Positions 23,701 through 32,500 of a DNA stretch of 64,000 bases are shown here, in pieces (the first letter of the stretch is position 1; the number at the start of each line of letters is the position of its first letter). The translations under genes and the position numbers were made by a program. The DNA lies in contig NC_087064.1 in NCBI RefSeq assembly GCF_963678635.1, positions 15,431,802 through 15,495,801 of the forward strand. Direction: 5' to 3'. The notes under the pieces are model-generated. The model made no database searches. It was not told the DNA's origin and worked only from the letters and a program-made list of their open reading frames with translations. This stretch comes from Symsagittifera roscoffensis. Taxonomy: Eukaryota; Xenacoelomorpha; Acoela; Convolutidae.

Positions 23701-26344
23701 TTCAAGCCTATATCAAAAGTGTCACCTCATGAAGATTAACGGCGTGACAAAACGAAAGTTTCTGTGTGTCAAATGCAACGAGTATATGTATTTAATAATT
23801 TTTTCATAATCGAGTGGTTACATATTCTCTATGATTTTCGAGTATGGTTTCCTTGCGTTCATTGACTACTCTCCAACCATCTGTTGGCTATGTTCAAGGT
23901 TTCTTCCAGCGTTTTATGAACGCATTTTTTTGAGATCAGCGGGTGTGTGCTTGAAAAGTTTTGGCTTTTTACCACTTCGTAAGTATGTTGTTTCGATGCA
24001 AATTTTTTTAAATCGTTTAATTTTTTCCATAGCGCTTATCCTGAGACAGACTAGATATAGGAACCATTATCATAAGTTTCGTTTTCTAAGGTTTGAAAAA
24101 GTCTTTTTGTTGCTTTTGGACAGAATTAGAAAATTTAGCAAATTAATTTAGCAATAAAATGGTCTCGAAATTAAATAGTTTTTCATAGAAAATGGATAAG
24201 ATGATTGATTTAGTGTTCAATCCTTTTCCACTAAATAAAATCTCTTTGATTCTGTTCATCATTACTAAAATTATTTCAAATCGATGTACGCTTTCTGATT
24301 TTAATATGCCTTGAATCAGTTGTTGTAATTGGCGTCGGTTCTATTTAGGGATCTTCTTAGGATGGAGGAAGACAAAGAAGGCAATAAAAAGACGCCGCTT
24401 ACGACGCATCAAAAGGGACCATTGAAATGGGTAAATGTATGTTGAGCAAGCATTCGGTTTTAAATCTTCGTTTGCAAGCATTTGCTATCGATTTCTGGTC
24501 TTTTACAACATCAAATAGGTACTTCAGGCTTCAAAAAGCATATCTCAAGTAAATTTTTATTAATGGTTTCATATTCGAGTGGTTACAGATCAAAGTTGGA
24601 TTTTTATTTTTTCAACTGGTTTTTTTGATAAAATTTACCTTCTATAACTCATTTAGCCAGCATGGCTTTGTTTATTGTTTTTAAGACAAGTGAAACTGGT
24701 TCTATGAGTGCTTACGATGCTGGATTTCTGGACGACAAATCGGAAGCATTGCCTGGCGGTTATCCAAGGAAAATTACACTCAACAATCAATGTACAACTG
24801 TCCATAAGAAACAAGGCAGTTTGAAAAAGGGATTCACGACTAACCAAAAGACTGATGTAATTTTGTCGAGGACTAAGTCCGCGGGGGAACGAGTGTCAAG
24901 ACCCAGGAGTGCAGGTAAGAAAATAGTATTGGAGAATCTATTTTTAATTTTTCTATTCTTTTACGACCTAAGTTACTATTACTATCAAATGTCTAATTTT
25001 GTGCTTTCGCTCAGACGTTCTCATCACACCAAGAATAAAAAACGACCCAATTTGGTTTAAAAAACTCTCACTCAATTTTTATTTTAAGCTGTTTGACCTT
25101 TGGTTTTTTCTGTAATTTCAGTTCAATTTCGTTTGCTAAGTCAGAATTGGATGCTCCAATAGCGAAGATGCAAATGGTGCGAAAAACATGAGTGGATTTT
25201 TTTGTATTTTAGATTCCCAGCGACATGAAAAATTATTTTTTTGATCTTTTTTGTGTTAAGGCGATATTTTGTTCTTTAAAGTTCAATTGTTGTCATTTTT
25301 TTCTGGAATTGTTCTGTCATTTTATTCCGACTACTTGAGCTCATTGACGCTTCCAAATGTCCGTTGGCTACATTGGTTTTTTGTTGATGGTCTTTTTTGT
25401 GATGCATGTTGTCTCACAAGTTTTCTCTTCGACGGTTTCTTATCACCCAAATACAAAGTGATGACCCACTAGGTGGTCCGAATAAATAAAGCTGATTTGT
25501 GGAATTTTTTTCAGTTGCTTGTTACACTGATTTCGTGTATTCTGTGCCCACTCCGGTGATCATGCCAGCATCTAATAACGGAGCAGAAACCGGAGGAGGA
25601 AGAGACAGCAAAACATTCCTTCGGGTGAGTTGATATTGGAAGGCAGTTTTGTATTTCACGCACGCAATGAATTGAGTTCAATGGAAACTAAGGTACTCAA
25701 TCACTTGGAGTTTGTCACTGCAGTTCTCCCAAACACGAAACAATTTGAACTAGGGTAACCGGTTGCTGTGCATTTGGCCACGAATTTTCCTTATTCTTTT
25801 TCTATTCATAAAATAACTGACCGCTGTTTTTTTTTTAGTTTTTGATTGAATTTACCCATTGTAACTGTTTCGAAGGAAATTTTAAAGTTTTATACAGCGT
25901 TAAACTGTGGAAACCCAAATCACGTTTAAAAGGGCTTTATTATGTTACCACGCCTTTATCGTTTCTGCAGTTGTGTTCACATTTAAGAACTAAAATCTTA
26001 GGTACATTTAAGAACCGGCTATCTTAGGTAGTTGTTTTCACCAGTAAAAACGAATCGCCTTGTTTTAGCCACCGTTGAAATCTGCAATGGACTCAAGGAG
26101 CAGCTCAGATCTGACCGAAATGCGACAGCAAGTGCTTCGTCCTTCTGCCCGCGAGAACACGCCTACAAGCAATTTTGGGTCAGCTTCTACTAATCGGAGC
26201 AAAACTGCAACAGGTATCATTTCGGAAGGGCAAATTGAGATGAAAATAGCAAAACACATGGACTCTCTGTCACATCAGTATAAAAATTCAACTCTGGCGC
26301 TCCAAAAGAAAATAGGAGTCACAATTGATGGACTTGTTAAGTAA
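14795..26344 (+). CDS. Unrecognised seven-exon gene, low-complexity Ser/Arg-rich protein
   Basis: Exons 14795-15293, 16713-16879, 17783-18015, 24361-24430, 24686-24914, 25515-25624 and 26069-26344 join in one frame to ~527 aa. All junction phases agree, which supports a real gene. Exon 4 could extend 6 nt to 24436. I do not recognise the family. Residues ~35-80 look helical or coiled-coil (EQLEAELIRVKTEYNEMHSL). The middle is Ser/Arg/Pro-rich with repeated motifs SRPASS, SRPRSASQ and SRPRSAG. The C-terminal ~60 residues (EGQIEMKIAKHMDSL to the end) again look helical. There are no membrane segments or obvious catalytic motifs; a scaffold or cytoskeletal role is a guess only. The exon 1 donor (GTTGGT) is weak. 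A TTTTTTCAG acceptor-like site lies 47 nt before the ATG. An AATAAA occurs at 26497. Confidence 0.68.
15423..16580 (+). repeat. HINE-like element (b) with decayed tail, intron 1 of the unrecognised gene
   Basis: The head is CACTTGCGACTTGTAATCGG, then GAATTAGACTTTTTCCCG. The tail arm TATCGCAATTG is present near 16560, but the hairpin and CTCTGTGT are missing or degraded. A tRNA-like stretch lies near 15565 (TGGTAGCCTACGGTGAGGGG). Confidence 0.5.
17238..17592 (+). repeat. MITE copy (AAGAGT-TIR family)
   Basis: The head is TTAAGAGTCGATGAACTCAG. The interior has CACTATTGAACCGAG, AGATTTCCCTGCTAATC and TGATCCAGTTTTCAAG. The tail is TCGACTCTTTTCCTATTGTC. It lies in intron 2 of the unrecognised gene. 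Confidence 0.65.
18120..19300 (+). repeat. Cluster of partial MITE copies with a HINE-like head fragment
   Basis: A subfamily-b head (CCCTGCGATAAGTACGGGTG at 18131) runs directly into MITE sequence. Partial MITE copies follow at ~18180-18475, ~18485-18680 and ~19085-19295, each with the landmarks GTTCAGGTTCAA or GCTCAAGTTTGA, CGCGGTTTGAT or GCGGTTTCG, and CCTTTGTTAAAAGGAAGGCA. This is intron 3 of the unrecognised gene; no coding sequence is seen. Confidence 0.55.
19313..19912 (+). repeat. HINE-like element (c) with tRNA-like core
   Basis: The degraded head (TTAATACGAGCC, T-run, CTAACCTGCGTCGCAAA) leads to a tRNA-like stretch at 19770-19850: A-box-like TGGTTGGTTAGTGCGTGAGA and B-box-like GGTCGCAGATCGAATCC. 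The tail at 19876-19911 is GCTAGTATATGCGAAGCGAA followed by GCTTCGCTTCTCC. It lies inside intron 3 of the unrecognised gene. Confidence 0.6.
20090..20985 (+). repeat. Degenerate ~80-bp tandem (satellite-like) array
   Basis: The motif CGATTCG(G/C)T(T/C)TATAAA recurs near 20236, 20318, 20453, 20530, 20608, 20690, 20776 and 20860, mostly 77-86 bp apart. Each is followed by ACTTGAAAT-like sequence and preceded by GCTTGCTTAGAAAAACT and AAGCTTTTCG-like sequence. It sits between a HINE-like tail and the SET/zinc-finger pseudogene. No coding potential is seen. Confidence 0.75.
22524..22757 (+). repeat. 117-bp tandem duplication inside the SET/zinc-finger locus
   Basis: Two near-identical units start at TCAGAAAGGGATTGCAGCCC (22524) and TCAGAAATGGATTGCAGCCC (22641), exactly 117 bp apart, or 39 codons. 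Both encode CSPLE(A/V)E(V/M)EVQAEGLAIRE in the same frame. Confidence 0.85.
22860..23170 (+). repeat. Minisatellite pair: CAGACAGGAGGAACC units, then longer GGAGGAACCGA-GAGTTGG units
   Basis: From ~22866 to 22985, units near 15-18 bp of the form (AGACAG)ACAGGAGGAACC repeat about seven times. From ~22985 to 23170, longer units with GACAGGAGGAACCGA(A/G)AAGCATGACGAGTT repeat four to five times, including a run of ten G at about 23090. The phase of the array is open in two frames, giving Arg/Gln/Thr-rich or, on the other strand, Cys/Ser/Pro-rich artefact proteins. Confidence 0.8.
23833..24350 (+). other. Intron 3 remainder with a MITE tail fragment
   Basis: At 23850-23895 is a truncated MITE tail (TTGCGTTCATTGACTACTCT, CCAACCATCTGTTGGCTATG). 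The rest, up to the exon at 24361, is AT-rich with no gene seen. Confidence 0.5.
25070..25375 (+). repeat. Diverged partial MITE copy
   Basis: It has the landmarks TTTGCTAAGTCAGAATTGGA, AATAGCGAAGATGCAAATGG, AGATTCCCAGCGACATGAAA and a tail GCTCATTGACGCTTCCAAAT. It lies in intron 5 of the unrecognised gene. It belongs to a variant that is also recognisable at 57470-57560. Confidence 0.45.
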
Positions 26345-26713
26345 CTTCAATTCTCATCTGCGTTATTTTGTCGAAATAGTTTGATTTTCAGTCTAGTCGA
26401 TCACCACAACCATGCAATTAGTTCTGTTTCTATTGTAAATTGCTCACTTCTTTCGGCGAGTTTTACAACTTGCCTAAAATGTAATAATTTAATTGCAATA
26501 AAGATTTTTATTGTAAAATTTCTTAAAAAGAGTTTTGTATTAATATGTCTAGTCTGTACTAGTAGTCAACATGTGTACCAATAAATTGTATCAAGAGTTG
26601 TATGATAAACAATTTTTAAAAATGTTGCACCATGACATGTCAATGAAGCAGTTGCTTCTGCTGTATTCATGTTACCCAGTGTTTCAGATTCGTGGTGATT
26701 TTAAGTATAATAA

Positions 26714-28737
26714 TTACGCTTGCGATTATTGCGATTAGCAAGCATTATCAAAACTGGAATGTAGACTTTTTCCTGGTTAACAACTTGTTTAACAGAATCA
26801 TTTGATCACTTGTGTCTTGGTTCATAATGAATTCAACCTTCTTCGCGTTCCGAGCCACTTTAGCCTGAAGGTAACGATTATGCCTTGGACGGCAAAGGTC
26901 GTGGGTTCGAATCTGAGTAAGACCTTTTTTATTCAAACCGAAAACATTATGTTTCAAATAAAATTGCCGTCCGATTATTTGTCTGCATATTTTTTGGCGG
27001 CTTAATTGTCATATTTTGGAATCGTTTTTCTTTTTCGCTGCGCGTATTTTTCTTTAATGTTGCTTTTTTTGTTTGGTTTGATTTACTCCTAGAATTTGTA
27101 ATTTTACTTGCCTTGACTTCGTATTTCCTTTGTTTTTTTTCTTCTGCCTAATGACCTAATTGTGGGTCGTTTTAAGGGAAGCACAAGTTTAACACTTCCC
27201 TCCGCACTTTTCAAATTGGTTATCTGTTTACCAATCGATTTGTTGAAATTTACTTTTTTTTGTTTTGAAAAATGTTTTCACATTTTGCAAAAATTTTTGT
27301 TTTTCTCGCACACTTCTACTGAGTCTTATGAATTTTACTTTTTTTAATTTGTTGCTTTTCTCTTTAACTACCCCTCTCAAATCTGAGTTTTTGATTTAAA
27401 TGTTTAGAAAAGCTCCCCTGCGTAAGCGGCTACGCCCAGTTTTGTTTTAAAAAGTTAGGACCCTCGAAATAGTCCACTTTTTGATTTTTGACGGTTTTGT
27501 GATTCTTTGACTTTTCTGGGAAACTAACGTCTCAAATCTGATATTGTTGGTTCAAGGGAGTAAACAGGTACTGGGAAGCCCCCTGCATTAGCGGCCACCC
27601 ACAATTTTTTTTACAGGAAAAGTTATCGCCCTCGGAAAAGACCAATTTTTGATTTTGAAGCGTTTTAAATATTCTCGAAAACTTCCCTGCGATATCTGAG
27701 ATTTTGGGTTCAATTCAAAGAAGGGGTTGTGGGAAACTCTTTTGGTTGTGCGACCGTGCCACACTTTCTCTGACACCAAATTTTATGGACCCCGGGAATT
27801 TTGATTTTTTGACCGTTTTTCTTTTCGGAAACTACCCTCCCAAATCTAACATTTTGGGGTCAATCGAAATTACAGGTTGCTTAATTTTCTTCTGCGTGAG
27901 CGGCTTCGCTCTGTTTTTTACACAAAAAATAATGATTTTGGAAATGACATTTATAAAATATTGACCTTTTTTTCTTTTCTCCATTTTGACCGTTTTTTGG
28001 GACTTTACTCGCTAGCTATTCGGTCAAATCTGATATCATAGGTTTCATCGAAGCAGTAGGTTTTTAAAAGCCTACGTTTATAATTGGTAATGCCCAGTTT
28101 GTTTAAGAAAAAAGCTATCGCCTTCAAACAAGTCAAAGTTTTGAAACTTAGACAGTTTTTTGGAAACTTTGACTTAACGCGAAAATTTGCCAATTCGCAG
28201 ATTGTGTTACATTGAGAAACCCATTTTTGGAAATCTCTGCATAAGCGTCCATAACCTGCTTTGTGCCGAAACGAGTTATGGATTTTGGAAAGTCTTGACC
28301 GTTTCTTAGAACTTCTGACCGTTTTTTAGAAATTTTTTGAATTTTCTTCATAATTACCCAAGCAAATCTGAGATGAAAAAGTTCAATTCAAAAAACCGGT
28401 TGCAATAATTGTTTTTACAGAAGCGGCGACTCCTTTATTTCCTGTTAGAGAAATGTTGTATCCTTAGGAAAATTGATTATCTCAAAATTAGTAGAGAAAT
28501 GACAAAGTTTTTGGGCAAGTCCAAATTTTGAAATCACATTTTTCGTGCTGCATGAGTATAGAAAATTCATTCAGTATCAAGCACGTACATATAGCTTTAG
28601 CTGTATCCCTAGTTGTTTTTTTATCGAGACATACGAAATTTTTGGTTCTCCTAGTTTTTTCAGCATTTAATTTTTTTGTCGATATTTATGTTTGCGTTGT
28701 ATCGCAAGTGGTGCTAGCTCCGTTACGCCTCTGTGTA
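26714..28737 (+). repeat. 2-kb HINE-like element (b) with six or seven ~160-bp internal units
   Basis: The head is ACGCTTGCGAT, then GATTAGCAAGCATTATC. The tRNA-like region at 26870-26930 has GCCTGAAGGTAACGATTATG and the B-box-like GGGTTCGAATCTGAG. From ~27360 to 28450 units recur, marked by CAAATCTGA near 27376, 27533, 27690 (degenerate), 27839, 28023 and 28365. The tail is TATCGCAAGTGGTGCTAGCT, CCGTTACGCCTCTGTGT, ending ~48 bp before the next start codon. It fills the space between the unrecognised gene and the gene at 28785. Confidence 0.7.
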
Positions 28738-28784
28738 GAATGTTTGTTATTCAAATTAAGTAAATTTTTTCAGAGACAAGCAAA

Positions 28785-29321
28785 ATGAGAAAAAATAAGA
28801 TTGCTGAACCCTTAGAAGAGGAAATTTCAGATCTAGATTCTGCTCCGGAAGAAATTCCTATACTGAAAGACGTCAAAACTGAAGTTATCAAAACAGAACC
28901 AGAGAAACGAAAAAAGAAGACAAAGAATCCGCTCAATATTTTCAACATTAGCCAGTCAGATTCAGATTCTATCAAGAAAGCGAATGGAGATTCTAATGTA
29001 AAAAACCTTCAAATCGATTCTTATTACGGGGCATATAGAGTTAGTCATGGAGTGAAAGCTGTAAGTCTTAAAAGCCTGGACCGGTCGAAAAGAAACCCAT
29101 CTAATTGTGCGTTTGTAAATGAACTTGCATCGAAGTACGAAGGAGTTAGCAATAGAAATAAACAGAAGTTTTTCAGCAAGCTCGCAATGACAGGAAAAGT
29201 TGACTCAGGCTCAGTTTTGGCGTCTGATTTGAAACGCCGGAAAGAACTAGAATCGGCAGATGGACTTCATAAGCCTGTTCTTAGAGTTCCTGTGAGCGCT
29301 AAATGTCCAAAATTTATTTAG
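28785..29321 (+). CDS. Single-exon basic protein of unknown function
   Basis: An uninterrupted 178-aa reading frame, much longer than its neighbours in non-coding DNA. I do not recognise the family. The N-terminal third is acidic (EPLEEEISDLDSAPEEIP), then a Lys-rich stretch KRKKKTKNPLNIF resembles a nuclear or nucleolar localisation signal, followed by Ser/Asp repeats. The C-terminal half is basic and helical. A nuclear or nucleolar protein is a reasonable guess only. The ATG follows TTTTTTCAG by 11 nt, so a leader or an upstream exon is spliced there. An AATAAA lies 46 nt after the stop. It sits 274 bp upstream of CRNKL1 on the same strand. An upstream coding exon cannot be ruled out. Confidence 0.65.
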   Translation: MRKNKIAEPLEEEISDLDSAPEEIPILKDVKTEVIKTEPEKRKKKTKNPLNIFNISQSDSDSIKKANGDSNVKNLQIDSYYGAYRVSHGVKAVSLKSLDRSKRNPSNCAFVNELASKYEGVSNRNKQKFFSKLAMTGKVDSGSVLASDLKRRKELESADGLHKPVLRVPVSAKCPKFI

Positions 29322-29366
29322 CTTATGTTCGTTGCTATTTTGGTTTTCTCTCCCGGCTATTCATTC

Positions 29367-29372
29367 AATAAA
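29367..29372 (+). terminator. Polyadenylation signal between the 28785 gene and CRNKL1
   Basis: AATAAA 46 nt after the stop, followed by a T-rich stretch (CTTTTTTGGTGTTTG). About 170 nt further on, TTTGTTTTCAG at 29533-29543 could be the acceptor of the CRNKL1 leader. Confidence 0.5.
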
Positions 29373-29595
29373 CTTTTTTGGTGTTTGTATTGTTCAACTT
29401 TCTGTTGAGCACATGATATAATAGTGAGTTGAATTTTATTTTTGAGTTGGATTTTGTAATTTTGAAATTGTAACCAGTTGAAACCTCATATTCTTTTCGC
29501 ATTTGTATTTTGAATGAGTTTTATGGAGAATATTTGTTTTCAGGTTTTTGTTGTAATTCGAAGATTTTAATTTCATTTGATTATACTGAACCGAG

Positions 29596-32500
29596 ATGAG
29601 CCATACAATATCAGCGGAGCCAGTGATGGCCGGAGGCAAACGGGCCCCTAAGAGCGCCGCCGTGAAGAACAAAATGCCGGCGGAGCAGCAAATCACAGCG
29701 GAACAACTGATGCGAGAAGCGAAGGAGCGTGAGCTGGAGGTGCTGCCTCCGCCTCCGAAGCAGAAGATTCAAGATCACGAGGAGCTGCAGTCGTACCAGT
29801 TGAGGAAGAGAAAGGAGTTTGAAGACAACATCAGGTAAGTACTGCTGGTGCGCAAACATTCGGCATAGTAGGTAAAAGCTTGGCTATCCTCTTGTTTGAA
29901 AGGTCTATCTTTTTTAATAGAATTTGATTTCAACTTAAGTCTGACATTTGAATTTCATTTAACCTGAAACAAAGTTTGGCCGATATAATTTCTCGGTTTC
30001 CATTTTGTTCTAGAAAGAACAGGAGCAACATCGTGAACTACATGAAGTATGCCAAGTGGGAGGAGTCAATGGGGGAGACGCAGCGGGCGAGGAGTGTGTA
30101 CGAGAGGGGGTTGGACATGGATCACAGGACAGTGACCACTTGGCTCAAGTACGCCGAGATGGAGATGAAGTGAGTATAAGTTATGTTTCGAGTAAGTAAA
30201 GTAGTTTGAGTTTTTTGGGTCCCTAACAGGTCCTCTCATTAGAACTTCCATTTTAACAAGAGGGAATAGCAATAGTATCTTGGCATGAAATAATGAAAAA
30301 GGCAGTGTTTAGAATCATCAAATTAATCATCTAAAAAGATTCGTTTCACTGATGAACTTTTTTTCTTTTCAGACATAAGCAGATCAATCATGCGCGCAAT
30401 ATCTGGGACCGTGCAGTCTCAATTCTGCCCCGAGTGAACCAGTTCTGGCTCAAGTACACCTACATGGAGGAGATGCTTGGCAATGTAACAGGTGTGAATG
30501 ATGAAACCTTTTTTTTGCTTGAAAAGACATCTATGATAAACTATCATACAAAAACTTCACAAAAGAACTATTCACGAAATCCAGTTTTAATTTTTTTCTC
30601 ATTCACTGCTCCGTCGAATCACTAATTCTGCTTTTTTTGAATATATACGTTTGAAAATGTTCGTTTAGGTGCTCGGCAGATTTTCGAGCGGTGGATGAAG
30701 TGGCTTCCTGAGGAGCAGAACTGGAACACTTACATCAACTTCGAGCTCAGATACAAGGAGTTCGAAAACGTCAGATCTATCTACGAACGACTAAGTTAGT
30801 CTATTAAAGATTCATTTATTGCCTGTGAAATATATATAATCGCTTCTTTCTCTCAATAGACTCTGAGGTGGATTACTGCCAAGTTACTCTCATGGGTTGC
30901 AAGTGTGGTCTCTAATTGACTGCTCCCGGCGTCTATTTTGTTCTTTGAAATTCGAAAGTTGAAATTTTTTCAACAAAGTCGGTGATTTTTTTTATGTTTA
31001 CTTGCGTTCATTTCTTGTCCAATATTCGATTGGCTATGTTGTTTAAGAGTTGATGAACGTAGCTCGCGTTCTTATTACGTTAGCCAGCTTGCGAGCGTAG
31101 CGCATTTGTATGACTACTTTTTTCCAGCCTCGCTCCCAAATAAAAGTGCTCATTTGGTGGCTTTTTTGATATAATCACGATCTGTAGCATTAGAAACTTG
31201 TTCCCTGCTTCATTTTTGGCTAGTAATTTTCAATTGCTAAGCGGCTGTGAGGGCAGGGCGTGCAACTACAAATCTTGAAGTCGCAGGTTCGAATCCGATA
31301 CGTAGCAATGTTTTATTAATTCGAGACTTGTTTCCCTTTTTTTCTCTTAGAGCTGTTTTTTTTGTGGGTTTCGCTAGTTTTGTGAAGCATAGCTTTGCCT
31401 CTGTGTATAGGTCGTGATGATTTACTTTTTTTGCTTACATTTACGTTTTCGCGGTTATACTTTTGATTTCAGTTCATTTCTTTTGTTAAAAGGAAGGTAA
31501 ACTGCACTATCTAACCGCAGTATTAAGTGTTAAGTTCACGAAACACGTCACCGTCTTCTAGTTTCGAAAACGGACTCCAGTTTGCAGGTTTTCCAGCGGA
31601 ATAAAAGTCTTCTGGTCCAGTTTTCTCAAAATGGGTTAATTTAAGCAAATTTTTGTCAATCATAAAGTGTTCCTGAAATTCAAAGTTCAGATTCTTATAT
31701 AAGTTGTAGTGATTTTTTTTCATGTTTTAAAACCTAAAATTAGTTCAGGCTCAAACTTAACTATTTCGCGGTTTGATTTTTGATTTCTTTTCAATTTCAG
31801 TTCATTTTCTTTGTTAAAAGGAAAGCAAACTCTACTATCGAACAGCAACAGTGCTAAAATCACGAAAAACGTTATTGACTTCTAGTTTCGAAAGAAAGGG
31901 TCATAGATAAGCTATTGAGTATCAAAAACTTTTAAGGTTACCTATTTGTGCTTTGAAATTCGAATGAGATTTTTCAAAAAACAAAGTGTTTTTTTTTCCT
32001 GTTAACTTGCGTTTATTTTCACTTGCTTGCACTTTTCGAATTGTCTGTTGGCTATGTTTCAATGTTCTTTCAAATTCGAGAAAAATGACTGAGCTAGCAG
32101 TATTTTGAGCTTTCAAGTTGTTTTTCTTGTTGATTGCTGCTCTCAAGAATTTACCAAATATTAGTTAATAACTTGACATTCAAAGTTATGTAAAAGTCAT
32201 ATTAGAATGCAAAAGCTTTTTGTTTTTTTTTAGTCGTCCACCTGATAGATGTGAAACACTGGATCAAGTATGCCAAGTTCGAGGAGCGTCATGGCTACGT
32301 AAACAGAGCGAGAGCTGTGTACGAGAGGGCGGTGGAGTTCTTTGGGGAGGTGGAGTTGGAGGAGTCTCTCTTCGTCGCATTCGCTCAGTTCGAAGAACGA
32401 CAAAAAGAGGTTATTAAGTGTGATGCAATAGCTATGCGTCATTTTAACGCAAGAATGAGATCCAATTTAATTTAGTTCCGCTGAAGAGTACCTCGAGTTA

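Larger units (their letters stand above)
21494..23809 (+). pseudogene. Decayed SET-domain plus zinc-finger gene nested in an intron
   Basis: A possible first exon (ATG 21494) gives MESADPKSDPKELLSRRTDS and closes after 55 codons. A SET domain follows: GLFAKRKLQAGEFVCANW from 22132, FVDATDT, then KARYLSDYHVDPN in place of the usual NHSxxPN, and ELCCSYGD at 22400-22423 in another frame. It resembles KMT5A/SET8-type histone H4K20 methyltransferases. In-frame TGA 22126-22128 and at least two frameshifts break it. Downstream in the third frame an acidic region has two 39-residue copies, and Cys-rich zinc-finger-like segments lie at ~23265-23335 and 23687-23787 (CEFCEETF with CHLMK after a frameshift). 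GC content is higher than in the surroundings. The alternative is a real gene with unseen introns; that cannot be excluded. Confidence 0.55.

Noticed and set aside
26870-26935. Functional tRNA gene suggested by a good B box
   Set aside because: It has no full cloverleaf, lies inside a repeated element, and similar degenerate copies occur at 13715 and 50405. It is treated as a tRNA-derived repeat core.
30860-30915. Possible small exon in CRNKL1 intron 4 after TCTCAATAG ([18 protein letters not shown], then stop)
   Set aside because: The direct join of exon 30669-30794 to 32234 gives a perfect family match ([13 protein letters not shown]). The extra piece would end the protein. At most it is a poison exon, with no evidence here.
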